Shown here: positions 21,603 to 37,588 of the stretch, piece by piece
Layout: each line of letters starts with the position of its first letter
How positions within the stretch are numbered: position 1 is the stretch's first letter
Assembly (NCBI RefSeq): GCF_008831285.2
Contig: NC_045140.1
Span: 8,368,505 to 8,428,504, forward strand
Length of the DNA: 60,000 bases
Source: Nymphaea colorata
Taxonomy: Eukaryota; Streptophyta; Magnoliopsida; Nymphaeales; Nymphaeaceae
Direction of reading: 5' to 3'
Position numbers and translations under genes: made by a program
Notes under the pieces: generated by a model
The model's database searches: none
Told to the model about the DNA's origin: nothing
Seen by the model: the letters and a program-made list of their open reading frames with translations, nothing else

Positions 21603-23368
21603 TCACAAACCTAAAAGTACATAGTATACAATTGTAATGGGCAGAGAAATAATCATCCCAAATATGACCCTGCAAAAAAAACAAGAAGAAGGAATGCTGC
21701 CTGCTGAGATTGATTCACATTTATATCATTTGAAACCAAAATATGTAATGGGATTTTTTACTTACCCTGTACTTAGAACATCTGGATGCAAGTTGTATTC
21801 CCTAGCAAACACAAATGGCACTATTCCTTGTGGCAAGGCAGCCTAGAAAGTGAGTAAAAAAATTACAGTTGATTGAATTATGTGAGGAGCCAATAGGAAG
21901 ATGTAGAAGACTATATAAGCAAATTGAGCTCGGAAGAGAGAAAGTTACTTGAACAATGGAAACCCTCAGAATATCTCCTCTAAGCCCCACTATGAAGGAA
22001 GCAACTGCCATGACAGCAGGCCCAGCTAGGAACCTAGCCAACATTCCATATGTGGCAAGCCTTGTCCCACATGCTATGATCCTTGGTTGAAGAGCCATGA
22101 ACAAACCTGAGGAGTTTCATCAGAAACAGGTTGGAAGTTAATGATAATTTGATTCAGTGGCTGCAATTTTGATCAAGCTAAGTAATGAGTTGTTTGTACC
22201 AAGACTGAACATGGCCATCCCAAGTCCAGCATTTGACAGGATTGTTATGGAGTTCTCCATGATCCTGGGCTTGTGAAATCCATACCTGCATTATCATAAC
22301 TTGCAAAACTGTAAGCTAGAAGAAATCAGATTTGTTGAATTTGGTGAGTTCAAGAAAATTAGTTATACCTATAAGAAGCCAGAGCCCAACTTATACCCAG
22401 CAGGCTTGAGTATGAGTTTGGGTTTCTTATAAGTTTAAACCACACCATTTTCAGGATCAATCTCACCATCTGTGGTGAAAAAGATGATGTGTCAGCAATT
22501 TCTTCATGGCTTTCTGCTTTCTCTGCAGTATTCTCCGCTTCCTTGCTACACACTTGCGCAGACCTTTCACAATAACCTGGCGTAAGAAACAATCAGAGGA
22601 AGAAAACACTAGTTACATATTCACATAAGAAAAACAGCAAAAAAGAGTTTTCTGTTTTCTCTTCAACTGATTTCACAAAATCTTGCCTTGAGAGTTGCAG
22701 CAAGAACAGTTCCAGATAAATTTGTGAATTTCTTTCCCATCTTCATGATCTGCGACTTTGCTTGATGGCTTACTGACAACAACGTGGACAACCTCCTCAC
22801 CTTCTTGTCCACCACCGTCTTCCCCCACCTTCTTCATGCTCACACCAATTGCTTCACTTTCGCTGCTGCCTTTAAATCTCTGAACCAGAGACTCTCTAGC
22901 TGCTCTATACTCAAACAGAAACAGCAACAAAGTGTACCAAATAATGCACTGCAACACAACAGTCTGAATCATCAACATTTCTTTGTCATCACCATACATG
23001 GCTTTCAGGAGTGGTATCCCCATGACCAAGGTGTTGGGAAGAGAGCAGAGGGAAAACATGGTGATTGTCCAATCTAGGCTGCCTCTGGTAGTGAACTTGG
23101 CCCATAAGAAGAGAAACAGGAGGATGGTAGCCTTTGATATGACATCTGCTGCTATGAAAAGCAGATTCATGGCGTAGGGATCGATCCTCGAAATGAACTC
23201 AAAGGACAGCAGGGGCACGGCAAAGACCGCTACGAATCTGTTGATGCCGGCGCACTGCTGTGGGGTGAAGACGTTCCACCATTTGACAGATGCATAGGCG
23301 AGGAACATGGTCACGTATAAAGGGACGACTGCACTCAAGACATTGTATAAGTCCTTCAAGGTTATCAT
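21603..23368 (-). CDS. PIN-type auxin efflux carrier with a medium-short hydrophilic loop
   Basis: Six exons read leftward: 23368-22687, 22576-22369, 22285-22200, 22106-21949, 21842-21766 and 21669-21603 (TGA), giving 425 residues in one frame. The N-terminal membrane half has [37 protein letters not shown] (about 42-60) and the first crossover [12 protein letters not shown] (110-121). The second half starts near 264 with [14 protein letters not shown], where NPNSY replaces the common NPNTY. It continues to [20 protein letters not shown] at the second crossover and ends [12 protein letters not shown] proteins export or redistribute auxin across membranes. The loop between about residue 153 and 264 is far shorter than in plasma-membrane PINs and somewhat longer than in Arabidopsis PIN5/PIN8. 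An endoplasmic-reticulum or mixed location is an inference only. Exon 1 seems to end CAAG followed by GCAAGA, a GC-AG intron. A GT alternative six codons upstream also keeps frame. Confidence 0.9.
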
Positions 23369-23491
23369 CTTCTTTCTCCCACCTGCTGCTCTGTTTTTCT
23401 CTTCTTGGTCCTTGTTATCAGAGAGAAAGGGAGACAGAGATGGGTTTTACTTATACATATGTGAGTGGAGGCAAGGTCCTTATGAGTTCAA

Positions 23492-23532
23492 TGTGTGTGT
23501 GTATGTGTGTGTGAGAGAGAGAGAGAGAGAGA
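23492..23532. repeat. (TG)n(GA)n compound microsatellite
   Basis: TG repeats with one TATG interruption pass directly into GA repeats, about 125 bp upstream of the PIN start codon. Confidence 0.9.
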
Positions 23533-23624
23533 ATCAGAACATGCTCCCATTGCCTGTGATTCTGTGACTGTAGCTTGCCGCAAAAAGAGTCGCCTACCAT
23601 GCCTTTCTGGTCTACCTGAATACA

Positions 23625-23627
<3 letters not shown>

Positions 23628-23669
<42 letters not shown>
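23628..23669. repeat. (AT)n microsatellite
   Basis: About 21 AT units, upstream of the PIN gene. Confidence 0.95.
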
Positions 23670-23672
<3 letters not shown>

Positions 23673-24960
23673 AACTGTTAAAGAAGGTCTAAGGAATGCA
23701 CTGCTGGTCAAATTTAGAATGCGCTAAATTTCTCTCTCTCTCTCCTCAAGCGCAGAAACGATAATTTAAAGACCAACATAGCAAAAATACTCGGAGACAT
23801 TGCTCTTTAGTCCGCTGACACTGTCACTGAGAAACGGATGATTTGGGTTCGGTGGCTGAAGTCTTGAATATGTTGGACTCGCTCTCTGTTTTCCTTCCCG
23901 TAGAGTGAGAGACAGGATTCAATCATACTCTGACTGGAGGTCGGTTGGGGGAGAATAAGTATGCTTCTGCTCCACCGAATGTTCCAAGTTCCCCGTTTAG
24001 ATGGGGGACAAACATGCCTGGCAGTATCTTCCTCCTAAGAGAGAGAGAGGGAGAGAAAAAAAAAAACGGACCACATATGAATTCCATTTATACTTGTTTA
24101 ATTCATTTATATTATATCAAGATGTGACTCCGACGTATATGCTTACACTTCATACTTGTCGATGGACTCCCCCCATACCCATCGTCCACCTCCAATCGTT
24201 GGTGTTTGAATTTTAGGGACAAGTTGTCCAAACATATCTCACCCTTCTTTAACGACCATTTAAGTTATATTTGGCGTGAACTTTTATTGTTTTTGAGTGG
24301 GAGGTTTATGGATTAATTGTTAGAGTGCAGAACTAATGATGTGTTTGACAGCACTTGGATCTAAGATGGGAACCACAGGGTAAATAAATACCGAATTTTG
24401 GCTCTTCAAAAAAAAAAAAAATCCTTGATTCTGAGATGACTGCTATTTCAGGAAACAGGCGCCCCTAAAATTTTGGGCAACCATGGTTCTTGTTTTCCAT
24501 GTGAAGTTAGATACAGGAAAAATTATTTATCCGGGTGAAATTTTCTACTCGTTTCATTGGTTAACTAAATCACCCAGCGTGAAATTTTCGCCTATTTGAT
24601 TAGTGGGAGTGAGTCATGGAGTCATGTTTATTGGGTTAACTTGTAGCATTCTACTTTCAATCCATGGTTGGTGTTTGTTGAGTCATGAATAATAATTTCC
24701 ACATCTAATTCTTGTGGATTTTATTTTTGAGTCTTCTAAATTTGAAATTTGATATTTGGTATAAGAGGTTGGACTGAAGAAAAAGTTAAACATAAGTAAT
24801 AATGGAGAGCCAGGACGCATAGGAAGAAAAGGTCAAAGTGAGGGATATGGTTGACACATACAGAGATTAATTTAATTGTGAAACTAAAATAACCACAACT
24901 ACTTGGTGTCTATTTTCTAGGAAAGACAGAAAGCAAAATAATCAAAATATTATAAACATT

Positions 24961-25005
24961 TCTCTCTCTCTCTCTCTTACACACACACACTATATATATA
25001 TATAA
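24961..25005. repeat. (TC)n(AC)n(TA)n compound microsatellite
   Basis: Three dinucleotide runs follow one another directly: TC, then AC, then TA. Confidence 0.95.
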
Positions 25006-25069
25006 GAAATCAAGTAAGTCAGACTCCAGATGCTGCCAAATGGTTAAAACTTTTAAAATCTCTCAATTA

Positions 25070-25226
25070 GGGTATGTTTGGCAAATAGAACAGTTTGTAA
25101 TTTTTTCATACATAAAAGTTGAGGCGAATTGATAGAATACCTTTTACGATATTTCATGAATCTTTTCCAATCTTTCGGCCATATTTATGAAACAGTTACA
25201 TATTGTTTTGTTTGCCAAACAGACCT
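25070..25226. mobile_element. 157-bp Tourist-like MITE (PIF/Harbinger type)
   Basis: The left end GGGTATGTTTGGCAAA and the inverted right end AGGTCTGTTTGGCAAA match at 14 of 16 positions. TTA flanks both sides (25067-25069 and 25227-25229), the 3-bp target duplication of PIF/Harbinger elements. It is too short to code. Confidence 0.6.
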
Positions 25227-25973
25227 TTAAGTGCCATAGTCTTTTATTGAATAAAAGCACTCACGCACCATAAATCATTAGTGAACTTACATGTAGCAAT
25301 TATGTTGTGTGTGTTTAGCAACAGATTTTAAATTTTCGTTTGACTCCACGACTTGATCGACGGCCTTGGAGAACTTGGTGAGAAAGGATGACCATGTAAT
25401 GTTAGTCTTTGGTGAGCATGGTGCAGCAGCCATTTGACAGAGCCTGACCAAGTTTGACTGGGTTCACATGCATGTATAGAGGCACACCATGTGGAGGGGA
25501 CAAGGAAATCAATGCTTGAGGCTGTGATGTAGGGCCATGCATGTCGTCTAAATCGAGAGCCTTTACATGTGATTTTAAGAAGCTTATAAAAAGCCAACCA
25601 TAGAGTCCTCTAGCGAGCCCCCTGCTTTCCACCATAGTGGGGTCCGTAAGGTTAAAGCAAAACCCCAGTCAAGCAAGAGGCATTTAATTTTTGACTTTCT
25701 TGACGTTGAAATTCTCAAATCGGCAAAACTCAAGTGAATGATGATGTGTTAATTACTGGTTAATTTCTTCCTTTTCACTATTTTAGTATCCTTTTGTTGC
25801 TTTACTTTTCTTAGCTTTTCATTCTGACATTGACTTCTATAGTTGAAACCTTAGAGCCGAAGTTTGAAAACCTACAGTTCAAATCCATAAAATATCAAGA
25901 TCAAATCAACTGAGCTTGTCATTATGCATCAATAGGCTGATCATGCTAGAGAAGTAGGTGCAGTATCAAATCG

Positions 25974-25976
<3 letters not shown>

Positions 25977-26010
<34 letters not shown>
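25977..26010. repeat. (AT)n microsatellite
   Basis: About 17 AT units immediately before the first copy of the 26.0-kb duplication. Confidence 0.95.
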
Positions 26011-26012
<2 letters not shown>

Positions 26013-26013
<1 letters not shown>

Positions 26014-26283
26014 CTCATGTGAACAATCAATATTCCTTCAACTTCCACGAATCATCCTGATGCTGCGAGTATTTATATATAACATATAAGTTTAGTCCAT
26101 GTCAAAAGGTATTCTTGAATTTTTATTTGTTTCGAGGATATATATTAGGTTCATGTGAACAATCAATATTCATTCAACTTCCAGGAATCATTTTTTTCTA
26201 CTGATGCTGCGAGTATTTATATATAGCATATAAGTTTAGTCCATGTCAAAAGGTATTCTTGAATTTTTATTTGTTTCGAGGTT
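26013..26283. repeat. Tandem duplication of ~138 bp, about 95% similar
   Basis: 26013-26143 and 26152-26283 both run from CTCATGTGAACAATCAATATT (with GTTCATG in copy 2) through TGATGCTGCGAGTATTTATA and CCATGTCAAAAGGTATTCTT to ATTTGTTTCGAGG. Copy 2 has an 8-base insertion TTTTTTCT-like in the middle. The high similarity indicates a recent event. Confidence 0.9.
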
Positions 26284-27133
26284 GTAGACTATAGGTAGGC
26301 TCTAATTTCTTCATGTAAGTACTTCCCCTCATAAAATGATTATTTGAGCATGACGATTCATTTTGGGTCCTACATTTTGCTTATAATTTTAGGAAATGGA
26401 GTACTTTTTGTGTTTTTCGCATAAGGATGTGGTCCTTTTTAGGAAACTATCGGATGAGGACCTGGAGTAAATTTTTGTTAACCCGAAAAACTGAAATATA
26501 CACAGTAAGAATATAATTTAGCAATAGAGAGTAATAATGGTAAAAGATTGTAGCCAAAATGCTTTCTACTTTTCGAGTTAGAAATTCACTTCAGGCTCTT
26601 ATTAATAGTTTTCATGAAAAATGCAAACCTTGTAAAATAAGTTGGCTTGTAAACGGAAGTTTCACTAAAAGAAAGCTAGTTATATGTGCTGCTTAATATC
26701 ATGTTGGTAAAAGACACCGCGAAGTATTGTCTCTTTCTTTCTCTCTGTCCTTTGACATAGAATTTCTATTGCATGTGAGTTGTGATATGCCCAGTATGGG
26801 AGTGAAATAGTTCCCTGTTTTTAATCTTTCTTGCCAACATAAAATAGCTGTTTTTGTTTCCAATAACATATGGCGGAACATGATAATGTTGGTCCTATAA
26901 GATATGGTTGTCCATCCATCATTAATAATTAATATATATCTGTAGCTTTCCTGTTAGGCCCAATCCCTGATAAAAGTATTAGTTGTGCATGTCTCTCCAT
27001 GAATTGAACTTCGATTTTGAATGCGGATCACCACACAAATGCATACAAAAAGATCAAGAAAAGGACACGGAGGGATGCAAAATATGTGGAAACCCCAAGA
27101 GAGGTCCAATCTTGCTTGTTGCATGTGTCTGTC

Positions 27134-27164
27134 CTCTCTCTCTCTCTCTCTCACACACACACAT

Positions 27165-27195
<31 letters not shown>
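27134..27195. repeat. (TC)n(AC)n(AT)n compound microsatellite
   Basis: Same order of dinucleotides (TC, AC, AT) as at 24961-25005. Confidence 0.95.
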
Positions 27196-28445
27196 AGCTA
27201 AAATCCTCTAACCACCCAAAGCTCCGTCCAATCACAACTACACCACCCAATACAATGCACCCAACTATGTTTTATGAGAGCCACAAGATTTCTCTACCCA
27301 AACTATATATATATATATAGACACGGGAAAAAAACAAAGAAAGTCGTTAATTGACATAAAAACCTTTTATAATTTGAAAGAAGCATCTGAGCTTCATGTT
27401 TTGCCATCCAAAATCGAAGAAAGGACTTTGAAATTTACATAAAGCAGCAACTATATACACCGGACTTCATTAACATACATTTTGAATCTCAAATCTATTT
27501 TGTTAGAGGTGGTGGTTTTCTTGGCTTAAAAGAAAGAGAAAGAGAGAGAGAGTCAATAAAATGAGAATGTGTAACAAAATTTAGAGACAAGAAGTCCTCT
27601 AGATACAAAAACAAACTACAAAAACAAAATAGAAAAATAAAATATACAAAACAGCAACACAATAAAACAGAATAAGATGGGTGGGGAGAGAGAGAATAGA
27701 CGGAGCGGTAGCCAATAACAAACGAAAGATGGTGTCGTAGTTGAATAGCAAAGTGAACATACCCCTGCACAAGACATATCATAGATTCCGGCGATGAGAA
27801 TGTGCCCTTGAAGACCCTATTGTTGTACTCCTCCCAAATGCGCCACTAAAAAGATATGAACCACAACTTTCAGACAGGACTCAAAAAAAAGGGAAGGTGA
27901 GAGGAAGGACAAAAAAGAAAAAGAAGTCAAATGAAAGGTGAGTCTGAAAGGCTACTAAGAAATGAAGGTCATGCAAAGACAACAACACTATAGAAGAAAG
28001 GATAGAAGGTAAAAAGGTAAACCCAAAACTTAATCACGGTGAAACAGAGAGGACACAGTTAGCTAAACTAATGCTAAGACATTGTAGATGGTCAAATGTA
28101 TTGATGTGGCCAGCAAGAAAAAGCTAGACAAAAGCAATGACATGAAGAAAGGGTCTACGGGACCAAAGAAACTCGGGTAGGAACGATGCAGCGGAAGAAC
28201 CAAATGAGGTCAAATAGCAAGAAGAAAAAGTGATTCCAAGGGAAAGGGAAAGAGGTCAGGATGTGAGGTGAGCAATGAGAGGTTAGCAAGGTGGAGGAAA
28301 AATGAGAAGGGAAGAAAGCAAGTCACACCAAAAGTGGAAGAAAAATGTGTGATGGATGAAAATATTCCAATCACTAAGGGATGACGTGTCATATTTGAAA
28401 CAGATGAAAAGAGTAATGAGAGAATGTTTCACAACAGATGAAAAA

Positions 28446-28519
28446 GGTAATTGAGGAATACTCCACCACCAACAACACAATAGGTAATTGAGGAATACTC
28501 CACCACCAACAACACAATG
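28446..28519. repeat. 37-bp perfect-looking tandem duplication
   Basis: Two adjacent copies starting GGTAATTGAGGAATACTCC and ending ACCAACAACACAAT differ only at the last base. Confidence 0.9.
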
Positions 28520-29332
28520 AGGATTCAAGGAGAGAGAGAACAAGTGCTAACTCAAAATTAAGAACATTATAAACCCCTATTATTTCACACATTTTCCCGA
28601 CCTTCCCATCCAACAGTGCACTCCAATTGGGCCTCAATGTTGTCAACAGACTTTGAGCTTGACACTAAGAAAATTATAATAACAATAGAAATAAAACGTT
28701 TTTCTAGCAGTGAGTATGTCGGCAAGGTAATTTTAACTAAATTCCTAACTCTTAATAAGGTGTGGTTTAGACATTTTTGAGCATTCACAATGCCTAATGG
28801 ATCATGTGAACGGAGCGGAGCAGGTTATATGTTATGACTCATAATAAGGGACCATGTGTAAGAGTACTTCTGCGACCAAAATTTAAGACCATTCTTCTAT
28901 AATGGCAAAACCGCAAAAGTGGTACAGGTCAAAAGTCGACCTTTTAAAATGACAAAAATGCCCTTCAGGATAAAGGGTAGAAGCACAGTTTTCCATGTTA
29001 CCTGCATAAGACCGAAATCATTCTCCGATGTCAACATCACAGTAAGAAATTTTTAAGAGCATAGTATGTCTTGTACATCAAAATCTAAGGTTTTATCAAA
29101 CTAACGAATATCTCAAACCCGACTTAAAAGGGAAACTGAAGATTTGCAATTTTCGTTCTATCGAAAATGTCATTTTCAATTCTGGAATTAAAATTTCATA
29201 GTATCAAACATAAAGGGAAACTAAAACTGAAATTTTCATTCTAATTTCAAATTAAAGGGGAATTTTGTTTCTAAAATTTTAAGTATAAAATTAAAATTCA
29301 AGGCCATCAAATGCCCCTTCAAGTGAAGCTGA

Positions 29333-29745
29333 TAGGGATGTGAATGGATCATATTCTTATAAAGTATACTTTTAACTATATTTGATGTTTTGGAAATTCA
29401 CATGTTTGACATAAATTCGGATTCAAATATGAAAAAAAAAATCTGAATCTGATTTGTACATTTATAAATTTGAAAGTGAATTTTGAACCAAATTTGGCCG
29501 ATTTTCAAAATTTTAAGGCATTGATTATAGGTTATGTTTTAAAAACTAAATCCAACCCGAATCCTAATATGAATCTGGTTCGATATTTATGCATTTCTAA
29601 ATCCAAATCCAAATCCGACCAAAACTCCTTTCTTAAATTCAAATCCCATTTGATTTATTAATCAGATATTAATTTTTTCCCCATCTCTTTTTTCGAAATA
29701 GTGCTGTCTGATGTCTGATCCAAATTGGATATATTAACATCCCTA
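29333..29745. mobile_element. 413-bp hAT-like MITE of the TAGGGATGT family
   Basis: The left end is TAGGGATGTGAATGGATCA and the right end is TTAACATCCCTA, so the inverted repeat is TAGGGATGT-AAT. Flanks GAAGCTGA (before) and ATTGCTGA (after) agree at 5 of 8 positions, consistent with an eroded 8-bp duplication. The interior has AAATCCAAATCC and GGATTCAAAT-type short repeats. The right end and its following AATTGC match the element at 19823-20179. Confidence 0.6.
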
Positions 29746-29895
29746 ATTGCTGAGTTGGCCTTTCCGTGCATCATTAAAAGTGACGAGTGGAATTATTGTA
29801 GTGTCTAAAGCATAACAAAATTGCAATGGGATTTAATTCTGGCTTTAGCTTGACAAAAGAAGAGATATGGTATAAAATTAGATTTTGATAAGAAC

Positions 29896-29896
<1 letters not shown>

Positions 29897-29981
<85 letters not shown>
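29897..29981. repeat. (AT)n(AG)n compound microsatellite
   Basis: About 24 AT units joined directly to about 18 GA units. Confidence 0.95.
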
Positions 29982-29984
<3 letters not shown>

Positions 29985-30375
29985 TTCAAACCTTTGAAAG
30001 TGGACCAGCAGGCGGGCAGTACCCTCTTTCAAACCTTTGAAATTTGAGGCAGAAGCATCACAAGTCGACAAAAAGATGCCTCAGAAATTCTGTCCAGTGA
30101 CGTTGAGCCTTCTTTCTTGATCGCTTTTGAAAATTCTCGATCTCAGTCACCCGTACCAGATCGAATTTTGGGTGAAATCGTGCACGAGAATAAGTAGGGG
30201 AAGAAGAAGACAAGCACGCATTGAGTGAACAAGTAGGCCGACAGAGAAAAAGGGGGTCTTCCCCCCATCTTGCAGAGGAAAACACAAGAATTTGTGTTCT
30301 CTCTATCTTCCCGTCCTGATCAAAAGTCTAAGTTGGCCACATGAACAGCTGGTACACGTGGGCAACCTAATCGCC

Positions 30376-30437
<62 letters not shown>

Positions 30438-30484
30438 CACACTCACACACACATAAAATGTAGCTTTGTGTGTGTGTGTGAACC
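29982..30484. other. Intergenic stretch with a second microsatellite
   Basis: CTTTCAAACCTTTGAAA occurs twice (about 29,983-29,999 and 30,027-30,043). (CT)n(AT)n occupies 30379-30437, followed by AC- and TG-rich sequence. No gene is seen. Confidence 0.5.
30379..30437. repeat. (CT)n(AT)n compound microsatellite
   Basis: About 18 CT units then about 11 AT units, followed by ACACACTCACACACACA. Confidence 0.95.
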
Positions 30485-31560
30485 TAAAGTTTATCTATCT
30501 TATGCATTCTAAACGTGTATGTCTTATTATGATTATCATAGACATCCTTCCTATCATACTGTCAAGGCTTCCCAACATTATGTGGCATACATTCATGCAA
30601 CAACATCGCACCAAACACTATCCTGATGAGGAGGTCCCATAGAAAGTTTGACTAAAAATCTATTTTCAATTGGATACTCATGCCCCTTTTTAAATCAAGA
30701 CATGCAATACCGGTGAGGATGTCTCTCTACTGTCAAAATTAAGATACACAACTAAGGAATCTAACATCATATTCTTGCAAGTCCCACCATCAATAATCAA
30801 TCACAAACGTGACCTTCACACTTGCAATGTGCACAAAATATAGTATTCTATAACCATTTCTTCGATAGAGCATACTTGACAAATACTAAATTGTTGATAT
30901 GCTTATCAAATACACAGCATTCTTCATCCCGATCGTGACGGTCACTGGTAGATGACTTGGACTCTCCATCAGTCTCATTAGAAGGGGCTGGCTGTAGAGG
31001 CGGAGTTAGAAATTTTTCATGAGGCAAGTTGAATTAAAGTTTCAAAATTTTAAGTATAACTGAAATATCATTTTTCAAAATTTTATATACAACAAGTAAA
31101 ATTTTTTAAAATTTACATATAAATTTTTAAAAATAAATGTTTTGAGATGAGGCCAAGGCCCATGGGGACCCTACCCCCTGCCTCCACCCCTACTGGCCGT
31201 TCTGGGTTAGCTGAATTGGTGGTCTTAACCACCGTAGGACACTGAGACGTTATATGTCGGTACTTATGACAATGAAAATACTTTGTGTCTAAACCAAAAT
31301 TATGAATCTTAGACTTGGTGTTAAATGCAGAGCCACTATCAGTTTTAGGCTAACTCTTGAAACTATTCTTGTCTTTAGAAATTAAGGAGCTTGCTCCTCT
31401 GGTTGGATAACTTTGCATGTACTTGCTAGACTCCCTAATTTTAGGACGCTTACTACTACACTTAAGTTTGTCCTAGACATTAAAAGCATAGAAAATAGCC
31501 TGATCAAGAGATGCACCATGAACACAAGCAAACTTGTGAAAATAACATGGCAAAGTCCAA
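30485..31560 (-). pseudogene. Ty3/gypsy gag-protease remnant, degenerate
   Basis: Read leftward in several frames. Near 31,240-31,290 is YFHCHKYRHITSQCP, a gypsy gag zinc knuckle (C-x2-C-x4-H-x4-C) with tyrosine in place of the first cysteine. Upstream in the gag are FACVHGASLDQAI and a KRPKIRESSKYMQSYP stretch. Toward 30,800 lies a GHVCD...DGGTCKN segment, resembling the VIIDGGSCxN active-site region of gypsy proteases. At 30,497-30,585 is PWQYDRKDVYDNHNKTY, resembling the LGRPWQYDR motif that follows the protease. A 198-bp MITE (30995-31192) splits the region. Many stops make it non-functional. Confidence 0.7.
30995..31192. mobile_element. 198-bp hAT-like MITE inside the gypsy remnant
   Basis: The left end TAGAGGCGGAG and the inverted right end TAGGGGTGGAGGC match at 9 of 11 positions. 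The flanks CTGGCTG (before) and CTGGCCG (after) differ at one base. The interior is AT-rich with repeated AAATTTTA. This end type is common among plant hAT-derived miniature elements. Confidence 0.55.
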
Positions 31561-31639
31561 AAGTATACTAGCGATGTTATGTTTTGGTGTCTTGTAGACT
31601 GAAACCAAAGAGAGAGAGGGTGGAACTCCTTAATTAATC

Positions 31640-32740
31640 TTTATATGAAACTTTATAGATGTATTTACAAGTTAATCTCATTACATAAATTATAACTGTG
31701 TAAATGAATGACTTAAATTTCGTCGATGTCATTATATAATTATTATTATAATCATTTATATGAATCTTTATAGATGTCAAGTTAAGTACATTAGATGAAT
31801 TATAATTGAGCAAGCGAGTGATTTAAATATTGTTTGTATCACTATGTGCTTGTGATTACAATTTTATAGATAAATCTTCATAGATGTAATTGCAGGTTTA
31901 ACTCATAGAATAAACTATAATTGAGCAAACGAATGACTTAAATGTCATTCAATGCATTATGTATTTGTGACTATAATAATTTAAATGAATCTCTATAGAT
32001 GCAAAGGATGAACTTAAATCTCCTCCTTAACAATATGTACTTATGACTACAATAATTTAAATGAATATCTATTGATGTAATTAGTAGTTAAACTCATTGG
32101 TTGAACTACAATTGAACAAAGAATAGACTTAAAATAGATGTAATTACATTGGATAACCAGCAATTGTGCAAATGATAGACTTAAATCCTACATTTGTCGA
32201 TACGTATTTGTGATTACAAATTATTAAATGAATCTCTATATAAATTATTATAAGTTAAACTCATTTGACAAACTAAAATTGTGCAAATGGAGTAAATCCC
32301 ATCTATGTCATTACGTTTTGACTGCAATCATTCTCCAGATGTAATTATACGTTAAACTCATTGAACGAACAATAATTGAGCAAATGAAGAACTTAAATTC
32401 TGCATACATTGTGATTACAGTTATTTAAATAAATCTTTATAGATGTAATTACAAGTTAAGCTCATTGGATGAATTATAATGGAGCAAACAATGACCAAAA
32501 TTTCATATGTTTGATTACATACTTGTGATACAATCATCTAAATGAATCTCTAAAGATGTAACTATAAGTTAAACTCATTATGTAAATTGTAATTAAGCAA
32601 ATGAAGAATATAAATCTCATTTGTGTCAATACATTTGTGATTGCAGTCATTTAAGTGAATATTTATAGATGTACTAAACTGTACTTAAGCAAATGAAGGA
32701 CATAAATCCAACCCATGTCATTACAATCTACTCTATGAAA
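31640..32740. repeat. Degenerate tandem array, ~110-bp unit, about 10-11 copies
   Basis: The unit has a fixed order of motifs: AATCTTTATAGATGTAATTA, AAGTTAAACTCATTG, AA-TATAATTGAGCAAATGAA, GACTTAAAT, TCATT-TGTGATTACAAT and CATTTAAATG. Unit starts (the ATAGATG motif) are seen near 31,651, 31,761, 31,871, 31,987, 32,061, 32,131, 32,229, 32,331, 32,431, 32,543 and 32,656, so spacing is mostly 98-116 with two shortened units. Copies are diverged. The array lies between the gypsy gag remnant and a primer-binding-site-like sequence, so it could be the leader of that element or an independent satellite. Confidence 0.8.

Positions 32741-37588
<4,848 letters not shown>

Larger units (their letters stand above)
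23369..25069. other. Upstream region of the PIN gene and intergenic DNA
   Basis: It probably contains the PIN 5' UTR and promoter near 23,370-23,700, but I cannot place a TATA box because of a 42-bp (AT)n run there. Microsatellites are listed separately. No other gene is seen. Confidence 0.5.
25227..29332. other. Gene-free region with duplications and microsatellites
   Basis: No gene can be supported. The open frames are short and without recognisable domains. It contains a ~138-bp duplication at 26013-26283, a 37-bp tandem duplication at 28446-28519 and three microsatellites. Around 27,530-28,550 the + strand is strongly purine-biased (many GAAAGA/AGAAA runs). Confidence 0.5.

Noticed and set aside
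22784-23177. Open frames on the + strand opposite PIN exon 1
   Set aside because: They are shadows of a conserved coding exon on the other strand.
31640-32740. CRISPR-like array
   Set aside because: Repeats and intervening parts are equally diverged. There are no constant repeats with unique spacers, and this is nuclear plant DNA.
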